A DNA stretch of 58,058 nt from Noviherbaspirillum galbum (GTDB lineage: Bacteria > Pseudomonadota > Gammaproteobacteria > Burkholderiales > Burkholderiaceae_D): the NCBI RefSeq assembly GCF_010974945.1, contig NZ_JAAIVB010000053.1, positions 1 to 58,058 of the forward strand, written 5' to 3'. A program made the position numbers and the translations under genes. Below, in pieces: positions 49,262 to 56,965 of this stretch. The notes below the pieces were generated by a model. That model was given only the letters and a program-made list of their open reading frames with translations, had not been told where the DNA came from and searched no databases. Numbering within the stretch: position 1 is the first letter of the stretch; every line of letters begins with the position of its first letter.

Positions 49262-49308
49262 AGAATGCATTTCATCGGCGTTAGAAATGTTTCGCCGACG
49301 TTCATTCT
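49262..49308 (+). promoter_or_regulatory. Stem-loop in the flhD leader
   Basis: Outer stem AGAATG/CATTCT and inner stem TCGGCG/CGCCGA with a 12-base apical loop. It ends 2 bases before the G-rich ribosome-binding site (49311-49316) of flhD. It could control translation or serve as an mRNA-binding site for a post-transcriptional regulator. Confidence 0.5.
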
Positions 49309-49324
49309 CCAGGGGGGCTGCCAA

Positions 49325-49642
49325 ATGAATACCAATGACGTGATCGCCGAAATCCGGGACGCTAACCTGAGCTACCTCATGCTCGCCCAGCAGATGATCC
49401 GGGCGGACAAGGCCAGCGCCGTCTTCCGCCTGGGCATCAGCGGCGAGATCGCCGACATGATCGAAAGCATGAACAATGCGCAAATTCTCAAGCTCGCCGG
49501 CGCCAACATGATGCTTGCCCGTTTCCGATTCGACGACGGCGCCATCCTCGGCATGTTGACCAGCTACAATAAAGACCGTAATCTCGCGCACTCGCATGCG
49601 GCGATTCTCATGTCGGGGCAGAACGTCGAGGCAGTTGCCTGA
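49325..49642 (+). CDS. flhD: Flagellar master regulator FlhD
   Basis: One half of the FlhD4C2 class I activator of flagellar genes (105 residues). Typical block: EIRDANLSYLMLAQQMIRADKASAVFRLGIS, and Cys-free C-terminal helix with AILMSGQ. The start is the ATG at 49325 with GGGGGG upstream; an open frame from 49088 runs through the leader and is rejected. flhC follows 45 bases later. Confidence 0.97.
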   Translation: MNTNDVIAEIRDANLSYLMLAQQMIRADKASAVFRLGISGEIADMIESMNNAQILKLAGANMMLARFRFDDGAILGMLTSYNKDRNLAHSHAAILMSGQNVEAVA

Positions 49643-49687
49643 CATGCCACGGCGGCCGTCTTTTCATGCGGAAGTCTTGAGGAAAAC

Positions 49688-50257
49688 ATGACAAAGAAAA
49701 GCGTTGTAACGGAAGCCCAGGAGATACAGCTGGCCATTGAGCTGATCAACCTCGGGGCAAGGCTTCAGTTGCTTGAATCCGAAACCACGCTGTCTCGCGA
49801 GCGCCTGCTCAAGCTGTACAAGGAATTGAAGGGCGTTTCCCCGCCCAAGGGTATGCTGCCGTTCTCGACCGACTGGTTCATTACCTGGCAGCCGAACATC
49901 CATTCTTCCCTGTTCATCAATATCCACAAATATCTCGTCGAGCACGCCCAGATCAGCGGCATCGAAGCCGTGATGAAGGCCTACAAGCTCTACCTGGAGC
50001 AGGTCGAGCCCGAGGCGGGCGGCGAGCCGGTGCTTTCCTTGACGCGCGCCTGGACACTGGTGCGGTTCTTCGAAAGCCGCATGCTCGACACCGCGACCTG
50101 CAGCAAGTGCGGCGGCGACTTCGTGGTGCACCGCCTGGACCTGAACAAGGACTATGTGTGCGGCCTGTGCCACATGCCTTCCCGTGCGGGCAAGACCAAG
50201 AAGGCGAAAGAGGATGCCGCCGCGGCCTCGTCTGCGCCGCCGGCGCTTCCCGCCTGA
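49688..50257 (+). CDS. flhC: Flagellar master regulator FlhC
   Basis: DNA-binding partner of FlhD (189 residues). The four zinc-binding cysteines are Cys138 and Cys141 (TCSKCGG) and Cys158 and Cys161 (VCGLCHM). N-terminal helical block AIELINLGARLQLLESETTLSRERL. The C-terminal tail is Lys- and Ala-rich. With FlhD it activates class II flagellar promoters with sigma-70. A membrane methyltransferase gene follows after 17 bases. Confidence 0.97.
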   Translation: MTKKSVVTEAQEIQLAIELINLGARLQLLESETTLSRERLLKLYKELKGVSPPKGMLPFSTDWFITWQPNIHSSLFINIHKYLVEHAQISGIEAVMKAYKLYLEQVEPEAGGEPVLSLTRAWTLVRFFESRMLDTATCSKCGGDFVVHRLDLNKDYVCGLCHMPSRAGKTKKAKEDAAAASSAPPALPA

Positions 50258-50274
50258 CTCCACCATTTCTTCCC

Positions 50275-51066
50275 ATGCGCGCGCGACTCCGGCGCGGAAC
50301 GTCTCCGCGTCGCCGCAGCCTGCTTGACGCTCCCGCCATCCAGGCCTTGTTGTGCCAGATCGGCGCGCTGGCGATCGTCATCGGATGCGCGTACATCCTT
50401 GCCTGGCAAGGCTTTCAGGTCACGGTGGCCCAGGCGATCCTGCTCCAGTCTTTCCTCGCCGCCGGCCTCGGACGCTTGCGCGGCATGGCGCCGTGGTGGA
50501 CTGCCATCCAGTTCATCTTTCCCATTGCAGTGGCGCTCGCCCGGGCGGCGAACTTGCCGGCGTGGATCTATCTTGCCATTTTTGCCATGCTGCTGGCGGT
50601 CTTTTGGTCAACATTCCGAACGCAGGTGCCTTATTTCCCTTCCACTGCTTCGGTCTGGGATGAGGTCGAATCCCTCGTGCCATCAAGCCAGTCGTGTCGG
50701 CTCATCGACATCGGCTGCGGCTTTGGGGGCATGGCCTTGCGTCTGGCGCGCAACAAGCCCGCATGCAGCGTGGAGGGAATCGAACTCGCGCCCTTGCCCT
50801 GGCTGGTGAGTGTCATGCGCGCCATCCTTTCCCGCAGCCGGGCGCGCTTCCGCTACGGCGACTTCCACGCACTCGACTTCGGCGGCTACGACATCGTGTT
50901 CGGCTATCTGTCGCCCGCGGCAATGCCCGATCTATGGCGTAAGGCGGCATCGGAAATGAAGAAGGGCAGCCTCCTGCTCAGCAATGAATTCTCCATTCCC
51001 GGAATCGAACCTGAATTCATGCGGCGCTGCGGCGATGGCCGCGTCCTCTACGGCTGGCGCATCTAG
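50275..51066 (+). CDS. Membrane-anchored class I SAM methyltransferase
   Basis: A 263-residue protein with a hydrophobic N-terminal half (at least three helices: IGALAIVIGCAYILAW, AIQFIFPIAVALA, WIYLAIFAMLLAVFW) and a C-terminal Rossmann methyltransferase domain. The SAM motif I is IDIGCGFGGMALRLA; an acidic residue follows in VEGIELAPL; FRYGDFHALDF fits motif III. The start at 50275 follows flhC by 17 bases, so the genes are likely co-transcribed, and motA follows. No substrate can be read from the sequence. A role in motility is suggested only by position. Confidence 0.85.
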   Translation: MRARLRRGTSPRRRSLLDAPAIQALLCQIGALAIVIGCAYILAWQGFQVTVAQAILLQSFLAAGLGRLRGMAPWWTAIQFIFPIAVALARAANLPAWIYLAIFAMLLAVFWSTFRTQVPYFPSTASVWDEVESLVPSSQSCRLIDIGCGFGGMALRLARNKPACSVEGIELAPLPWLVSVMRAILSRSRARFRYGDFHALDFGGYDIVFGYLSPAAMPDLWRKAASEMKKGSLLLSNEFSIPGIEPEFMRRCGDGRVLYGWRI

Positions 51067-51228
51067 CGTTCTCCCTCAAGTTCTTTTCGTTCGCGTCGTA
51101 ACAATCTGGATGTGCTCCCGACGGCGCATCACGTTTTACACCACATACAGGTTGTGGTTCGCCTGATGTCTTGGCACAATGTTTAACCATAAGAAATAAG
51201 ATTACCTACCTTCCTGGAGCAAGCGCCT

Positions 51229-52089
51229 GTGTTAGTCCTCGTCGGATATTTGATTGTGATGGGTTCCGTCTTCGGGGGCTTCGTGCTGAGCGGCGGCCAT
51301 CTTGCCGCGCTTTTCCAGCCGCTCGAGCTGCTGATGATCGGCGGCGCCGCGGTCGGCGCCTTCTTCGTCGGGAACAACGGCAAGGCAATCAAGGCCACCC
51401 TCGGCGCCTTGCCCAGCCTGCTCAAGGGCTCCAAGTTCACAAAGGCGCTTTACATGGAGCTCATGTCGCTCCTGTTCGAGATTCTCAGCAAGGTCCGCAA
51501 GGAAGGCTTGATGTCGATCGAAGGCGACATCGAGTCGCCGGAAGAGAGCGCCATCTTCAGCAAGTATCCGGGCATCTTGTCCGATCATCACATCGTCGAG
51601 TTCATGACCGACTACCTGCGCCTCATGGTGTCGGGCAACATGGACGCATTCCAGATCGAAAACCTGATGGACAATGAAATCGAGACGCACCATGCGGAAG
51701 CCGAGGTGCCGATTCATTGCATCGCCAAGCTCGGCGACGGCCTGCCGGCATTCGGCATCGTGGCGGCGGTGATGGGCGTGGTGCACACCATGGAATCGGT
51801 AGGCCTGCCGCCATCCGAACTCGGCATGCTGATCGCCCACGCGCTCGTCGGCACCTTCCTCGGCATCCTGCTCGCCTATGGCTTCGTCGGGCCGCTGTCC
51901 AGCCTGCTCGAGCAGAAGATGCACGAATCCTCCAAGATGTTCCAGTGCGTGAAGGTCACGCTGCTGGCCAGCCTGAACGGCTACGCGCCCGCCCTTGCCG
52001 TGGAATTCGGCCGCAAGGTCCTGTTCTCGACGGAGCGTCCCTCGTTCAGCGAGCTGGAAGAACACATCAAGAATGCGAAGTCGAAATAA
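51229..52089 (+). CDS. motA: Flagellar motor stator protein MotA
   Basis: Stator subunit (286 residues) forming the proton channel with MotB. Four transmembrane helices are recognisable (N-terminal pair; PAFGIVAAVMGVVHTME; LGILLAYGFVGPL). The cytoplasmic loop between helices 2 and 3 is long and charged, as in all MotA. The gene starts at GTG with CTGGAG upstream. motB lies 36 bases downstream. Confidence 0.97.
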   Translation: MLVLVGYLIVMGSVFGGFVLSGGHLAALFQPLELLMIGGAAVGAFFVGNNGKAIKATLGALPSLLKGSKFTKALYMELMSLLFEILSKVRKEGLMSIEGDIESPEESAIFSKYPGILSDHHIVEFMTDYLRLMVSGNMDAFQIENLMDNEIETHHAEAEVPIHCIAKLGDGLPAFGIVAAVMGVVHTMESVGLPPSELGMLIAHALVGTFLGILLAYGFVGPLSSLLEQKMHESSKMFQCVKVTLLASLNGYAPALAVEFGRKVLFSTERPSFSELEEHIKNAKSK

Positions 52090-52125
52090 CGCGTCAGGCC
52101 AAACGGACATCAGGCAAATTTCATC

Positions 52126-53082
52126 ATGGCAGACGAAGGCTTACGGCCGATCATCGTAAAAAAGATCAAGAAGGGCGGCGGCGGTCACCACGGCGGCGCG
52201 TGGAAGATCGCGTACGCCGACTTCGTGACGGCGATGATGGCGTTCTTCCTGCTGATGTGGCTGCTCGGCTCCACCACGAAAGGCGACCTGCAGGGCATCG
52301 CCGACTATTTCAAGACTCCCCTCAAGGTCGCCATGTCAGGTGGGTCCGGAAGCGGCGACAGCTCGAGCGTCGTGCAGGGCGGAGGCAAGGACCTCACCCG
52401 CAAGGACGGCCAGGTCAAGAAGGGCGATGATCCCGCGCTCAAGAAAACCTACAACCTGCAGGCGGCCCATCTGAAGGAAGCCAAGCAGGAATTGGAAAAG
52501 ATGGAAATCGCGCGCCTGCGCGGCCTCAAGGAAAAGATCGAGGCGGCGATCGACGCGCGTCCTCTCCTCAGGCAATTCAAGAACCAGCTTCTGATCGATA
52601 TTTCCACCGAGGGCTTGCGCATCCAGATCGTTGACGAGCAAAATCGACCCATGTTCGCCCTGGCGCGCGCGGAGCCTCAGCCTTACACGCGCGAGATCCT
52701 GCTCGAGATCGGGCGCGCGCTCAATGACGTGCCGAACAAGGTCAGCCTGTCCGGACATACCGATTCGACGCCCTACGCCAATGGCGAAAAGGGTTACAGC
52801 AACTGGGAATTGTCGGCCGACCGGGCGAATGCCGCGCGGCGCGTGCTGGTTGCGGGCGGCATGGATGAATCGAAGCTGGTGCGCGTGGTGGGCTTGTCGT
52901 CGGCGGTCTTGTTCGACAAGGAAAACCCGACCAATCCGGTGAACAGGCGCATCAGCATCATCGTAATGAACAAGAAGACGGAAGAGGCTGTGTTGAAAGA
53001 CGCCGGCTCGGTGGACGTCTCGAACGAAGCGGAAGCCAAGAAGGAGATCGCTGCCGCGGGAGCAAGGGAAGCATCGCGCTGA
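52126..53082 (+). CDS. motB: Flagellar motor stator protein MotB
   Basis: Peptidoglycan-anchored stator subunit (318 residues). Basic N-terminus (VKKIKKGGGG), then the single transmembrane helix with the proton-carrying Asp32 (AYADFVTAMMAFFLLMWLLGS). The C-terminal OmpA-like domain binds peptidoglycan (LSGHTDSTPYANG; LSADRANAARRVL). A plug-like linker separates them. The CheZ-like gene follows after 48 bases. Confidence 0.97.
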   Translation: MADEGLRPIIVKKIKKGGGGHHGGAWKIAYADFVTAMMAFFLLMWLLGSTTKGDLQGIADYFKTPLKVAMSGGSGSGDSSSVVQGGGKDLTRKDGQVKKGDDPALKKTYNLQAAHLKEAKQELEKMEIARLRGLKEKIEAAIDARPLLRQFKNQLLIDISTEGLRIQIVDEQNRPMFALARAEPQPYTREILLEIGRALNDVPNKVSLSGHTDSTPYANGEKGYSNWELSADRANAARRVLVAGGMDESKLVRVVGLSSAVLFDKENPTNPVNRRISIIVMNKKTEEAVLKDAGSVDVSNEAEAKKEIAAAGAREASR

Positions 53083-53130
53083 AGGCGTTTCGGCAAGCGC
53101 GCATGAACTGTTTGGGGACGAGGCAACTTC

Positions 53131-53679
53131 ATGACATCTGAAAAACAGCTGGGTTCGCAGGTAAAGCATCTGCTTTCAAACCTGTCGGATCACAGCGCCC
53201 AGCATCTCAAGGAAGTCGAGACGGATTTGGTGCAGACCAGTTTCCTGCTCGGCGAGGCCATACAGAAGCTGGGTGCAAGCTTCATCGCGATCCACGAGGC
53301 GATCAGCGCGCAGCAGGATGCGGTCGACCTGCTGCTCTCGGGCGCGCAGCCAACGCCCGAGATCGCGGAAAGACTCAAGACGAAACACCAGGAAATCGGG
53401 CAGCACGTCAACGCGGCAGTCACCGGACTGCAATTCCAGGACATGACCAGCCAGCTGATCGGACGAACGGTCCGGCGGGTCACCGGACTGCGCGACGTGC
53501 TGGGCGATCTCGCGAACGGCACTGCCACGCTGCCCTCGCACGGCAACATCGATGACATCATCCAGACGCTGAACGGCATCAATACGGTGTTGGAAGAGCA
53601 GAGCGTCAAGCTGGAAAGCGCGCTCTGGAAGGCGGTTTGCCAGACGCACATGGACAGCGGCGACATCGAGCTGTTCTGA
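53131..53679 (+). CDS. CheZ-motif chemotaxis protein (probable CheY-P phosphatase)
   Basis: A 182-residue helical protein. Its centre has LQFQDMTSQLIGR, with Asp104 and Gln108 at the spacing of the CheZ catalytic pair (Asp143 and Gln147 in E. coli, in the FQDLTGQ motif). The C-terminus ends DSGDIELF, an acidic-hydrophobic tail like the CheY-binding tail of CheZ. It stands directly before cheY in the motB-cheY gap. At 182 residues it is shorter than typical CheZ (about 210). The phosphatase role is inferred from these motifs and the location; a second, classical cheZ may exist outside the window. Confidence 0.8.
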   Translation: MTSEKQLGSQVKHLLSNLSDHSAQHLKEVETDLVQTSFLLGEAIQKLGASFIAIHEAISAQQDAVDLLLSGAQPTPEIAERLKTKHQEIGQHVNAAVTGLQFQDMTSQLIGRTVRRVTGLRDVLGDLANGTATLPSHGNIDDIIQTLNGINTVLEEQSVKLESALWKAVCQTHMDSGDIELF

Positions 53680-53741
53680 ATTCATTTATCAAGTTAGCGC
53701 GGGCGGATAGCCTGGAAACAAAGATCCCGGGAGCAAGGAAG

Positions 53742-54107
53742 ATGGCAAAGACGATATTGGCAGTGGACGACTCTGGCTCACTCCGTCAGATGGTGGTGTT
53801 CAGCTTGAGGGCGGCCGGCTACCAGGTCACCGAAGCGATCGACGGCCAGGACGGCCTCGAAAAGGCGCGCGGCCAGGTGTTCGACCTGGTCCTGACCGAC
53901 CAAAACATGCCGCGCATGGATGGGCTGACCCTGATCCGTTCCCTGCGCGGCCTGCCCACCTACCAGAAGGTGCCCATCCTGATGCTGACGACCGAGTCGA
54001 GCGACGAGATGAAATCCAAGGGACGCGCCGCCGGCGCCAACGGCTGGCTGGTCAAGCCCTTCGATCCGCAGCGGCTGACCGAAGTCGTGAAGAAGGTGAT
54101 CGGCTGA
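53742..54107 (+). CDS. cheY: Chemotaxis response regulator CheY
   Basis: Single receiver domain (121 residues). Acidic pocket Asp9-Asp10, phosphorylated Asp53 (LTDQNMPRMDG), Thr83 and Lys105 (VKPF) are all present. It binds the flagellar switch when phosphorylated by CheA. AAGGAAG precedes the ATG; the longer frame from 53637 is not used. cheA follows 69 bases later. Confidence 0.95.
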   Translation: MAKTILAVDDSGSLRQMVVFSLRAAGYQVTEAIDGQDGLEKARGQVFDLVLTDQNMPRMDGLTLIRSLRGLPTYQKVPILMLTTESSDEMKSKGRAAGANGWLVKPFDPQRLTEVVKKVIG

Positions 54108-54176
54108 TACGGTCGCCGGCGTGTCCCGCACGGACAATGCCGGGAACAACACAGAGCATGAAGATGGAGTTCTAAC

Positions 54177-56336
54177 ATGACCATCGATATGAGCCAGTTC
54201 TTCCAGGTTTTCTTCGACGAAACCGAGGAGCTTCTCGCTGAAATGGAAAAGCTGCTCCTCGCGATCGACGCATCTGCGCCCGACGAAGAGGACCTCAATG
54301 CCATATTCCGGGCAGCGCACTCCATCAAGGGAGGCGCCGGCACGTTCGGGCTGACCGACCTTACCGACATCACGCACGTTCTCGAGAACCTGCTTGACCG
54401 CATCCGCAAGGGAGAGATGCCCTTGACGGCGGAACATGTCGATGCCTTCCTGGTCGCCAAGGACGTGCTGAAGATGCAGCTTGACGGCCATCGGCTGCAC
54501 ACGCCGGTCGACCAGGACCAGGTGGGCGACGTGCGCATGCTGCTGCAATCGCTGTCGCAGGGGCACGTGTCGCACGCCGCGCCTTCCGCTTCGATCGAGA
54601 TCGCGCGCGCGCCTGCCCCGGAGGTCCACGTTCCCACCGACGGCAGCGCCCGGAAGTTCAGGATCGAGCTCCCCGAGGTGTCTCCGCGCGACGTCGAGGC
54701 CCTTTCGGCCGAGCTCGGCCTGCTTGGCCAGATCGCCCGCGTCGAGGCTGCCGGCAAGACGGTCTTTACCCTGGTCACGGCGGAAGGGCAGGAAGATATC
54801 ATTGCGATCTGTTCCTTCATCCTGAATCCGGACGATCTCAACATCACCGAGCTCGATCGTCCCGCGGCGGCGATGACGCCCGCCCAGTTGAAAGCGGCCC
54901 AGGAAGAGGCCCAGGGTTACGGATTCTTCGATCCGATCGACGATGCCGCCGCAAAGGCGGCGCAGGAAGAGGCGCAGGGATATGGCTTCTTCGACAATTT
55001 CGAAATGCCGGCAATGAAGGACGCAAAGGCAGGGGAGGCCGCCGCGCCGGTTGCGGCTGCCGTTGCTCCGGTCGTTGCGCCCACCGAAAAGAAGGTCCCG
55101 CCGAAGCGGGAGGAAAAGCTGGCGCACAACCAGGAATCGACGTCGATCCGGGTCGGCATCGAAAAGGTCGACCAGCTCATCAACCTCGTCGGCGAGCTGG
55201 TGATCACCCAGGCCATGATCGAGCAACGCACCGGTTCGCTCGATCCCATGCTGCACGAACGCCTGCACAACAGCGTCAGCCAGTTGACCCGCAACACCCG
55301 CGACCTGCAGGAAGCCGTAATGTCCATCCGCATGATGCCGATGGACTATGTTTTTTCGCGCTTCCCCCGCATGGTCCGCGACCTGGCGACCAAGCTGGGC
55401 AAGCGTATCGAATTCGTCACCCATGGCGCCGCCACCGAACTCGACAAGGGCCTGATCGAGCGCATCGTGGATCCGCTGACCCACCTCGTGCGCAACAGCA
55501 TCGACCATGGCATCGAGATGCCTGACGTGCGCCGCGCGGCGGGCAAGAGCGAGACCGGCAAGCTGTCGCTGTCGGCGGCGCACCAGGGCGGCAACATCGT
55601 CATCGAGGTGACCGACGATGGCGGCGGCCTGAACCGCGAACGGATCATCGCCAAGGCGCGCGAACGCGGCCTTCCGGTTTCCGACTCGATGTCCGATGCG
55701 GACGTATGGCAGCTCATCTTCGCGCCCGGCTTCTCGACGGCGGAAACGGTGACCGACGTGTCCGGCCGCGGCGTCGGCATGGACGTCGTCAAGCGCAACA
55801 TCACCGCCATGGGCGGCGTGGTCGACATCCGTTCAGCAAAGGGATTCGGCACCACTATTTCCATTTCGCTGCCGCTGACGCTTGCGATCCTCGATGGCAT
55901 GTCCATCAAGGTGGGCGAGGAAATCTACATCCTCCCGCTGGGCTACGTGGTCGAGTCCCTGCAGCCTGCGCCGGTGGACATCAAGGAAATCGCGGGACAG
56001 GGCAGGGTGGTCAAGGTCCGCGGCGATTACCTGCCGCTGATTCCCCTCTACCAGGTGTTCGACATCGAGCCGCGCTTCACGAATCCGTCGGAAGGCATCG
56101 TGGTGATCCTCGAATCCGAAGGCAGGAAGGCTGCGCTGTTCATCGATGACCTGGTCGGCCAGCAGCAGGTGGTGGTGAAGAACCTGGAGTCGAATTACCG
56201 CAAGGTCGCAGGCATTTCCGGAGCCACCATCCTCGGCGATGGCGGCGTGTCCCTGATCATCGACGTTGCCGCGCTCTTGAGATCGAGCAGGCAACTGAGT
56301 GATGAATCCATTTTTTCCGAGAAGGTCCCATCATGA
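54177..56336 (+). CDS. cheA: Chemotaxis histidine kinase CheA, with duplicated linker motif
   Basis: Five-domain kinase (719 residues). P1 has the phosphorylated His48 in [15 protein letters not shown]2-like CheY-binding domain lies at about 155-225. The P3 dimerisation helix starts near [19 protein letters not shown]4 shows [12 protein letters not shown] and the ATP-lid region [14 protein letters not shown]5 (CheW-like) covers the last 140 residues. The linker holds two identical copies of [14 protein letters not shown] (residues 239-252 and 260-273). Its stop overlaps the cheW start (ATGA). Confidence 0.97.
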   Translation: MTIDMSQFFQVFFDETEELLAEMEKLLLAIDASAPDEEDLNAIFRAAHSIKGGAGTFGLTDLTDITHVLENLLDRIRKGEMPLTAEHVDAFLVAKDVLKMQLDGHRLHTPVDQDQVGDVRMLLQSLSQGHVSHAAPSASIEIARAPAPEVHVPTDGSARKFRIELPEVSPRDVEALSAELGLLGQIARVEAAGKTVFTLVTAEGQEDIIAICSFILNPDDLNITELDRPAAAMTPAQLKAAQEEAQGYGFFDPIDDAAAKAAQEEAQGYGFFDNFEMPAMKDAKAGEAAAPVAAAVAPVVAPTEKKVPPKREEKLAHNQESTSIRVGIEKVDQLINLVGELVITQAMIEQRTGSLDPMLHERLHNSVSQLTRNTRDLQEAVMSIRMMPMDYVFSRFPRMVRDLATKLGKRIEFVTHGAATELDKGLIERIVDPLTHLVRNSIDHGIEMPDVRRAAGKSETGKLSLSAAHQGGNIVIEVTDDGGGLNRERIIAKARERGLPVSDSMSDADVWQLIFAPGFSTAETVTDVSGRGVGMDVVKRNITAMGGVVDIRSAKGFGTTISISLPLTLAILDGMSIKVGEEIYILPLGYVVESLQPAPVDIKEIAGQGRVVKVRGDYLPLIPLYQVFDIEPRFTNPSEGIVVILESEGRKAALFIDDLVGQQQVVVKNLESNYRKVAGISGATILGDGGVSLIIDVAALLRSSRQLSDESIFSEKVPS

Positions 56337-56845
56337 TGCAAACTACCCAATCCAGCATTTCCGCCCTTGGCGAAAAATCCGAGCACGATACCGGCGGACA
56401 GGAATATCTCGCCTTTACCCTGGGCCGCGAAGAGTATGGCATCGACATCCTGAAAGTGCAGGAAATCCGCGGCTATGAAACCGTCACCCGCATCGCCAAC
56501 GCGCCGGAATTCATCAAGGGCGTGGTCAACCTGCGCGGCATTATCGTGCCGATCGTGGACATGCGGATCAAGTTCCATCTCGGCGAACCGACCTACGACC
56601 AGTTCACCGTGGTCATCATCCTGAACATCAACGGGCGCGTGGTCGGCATGGTGGTCGACAGCGTGTCCGACGTCATCACCCTGACACCCGAGCACATCAA
56701 GCCGGCACCGGAAATGGGAACGGCGCTCAATACCGATTACCTGATCGGCCTGGGCACGCTGGAGCAGCGCATGCTGATCCTGGTGGACATCGACAAGCTG
56801 ATGTCGAGCGCGGAAATGGGATTGATTGAAAAGCTTGCGGCGTAA
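56333..56845 (+). CDS. cheW: Chemotaxis adaptor CheW
   Basis: Couples receptors to CheA (170 residues). The CheW domain shows [43 protein letters not shown] and [11 protein letters not shown]. The N-terminal 25 residues are extra and polar. The start overlaps the cheA stop in ATGA, so the two are coupled. Confidence 0.96.
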   Translation: MMQTTQSSISALGEKSEHDTGGQEYLAFTLGREEYGIDILKVQEIRGYETVTRIANAPEFIKGVVNLRGIIVPIVDMRIKFHLGEPTYDQFTVVIILNINGRVVGMVVDSVSDVITLTPEHIKPAPEMGTALNTDYLIGLGTLEQRMLILVDIDKLMSSAEMGLIEKLAA

Positions 56846-56965
56846 GACCGAAAACCATGCCGTCGCGAAAGCGCGACGGAACCACAATTAAAACGAAGAG
56901 ACGATAGCCCGTCGGCCGCCATGGATGTGAACGGCGGTTGGCGGCAAAAACAGAGGGGAGTCATC

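Larger units (their letters stand above)
48650..49324 (+). promoter_or_regulatory. flhDC upstream regulatory region
   Basis: 675 bases without a supported gene, more AT-rich than its surroundings. It holds a pair of 34-bp direct repeats (48876, 48949), an ATCATC-TTTT-GATGAT palindrome (49048-49063), and a stem-loop (49262-49308) directly before the flhD ribosome-binding site. No clear consensus promoter stands out. The size fits a heavily regulated class I flagellar promoter, where many inputs converge. Confidence 0.6.

Noticed and set aside
49088-49324. In-frame N-terminal extension of flhD
   Set aside because: The added 79 residues have no FlhD similarity. The ATG at 49325 has a G-rich ribosome-binding site and gives the normal family length.
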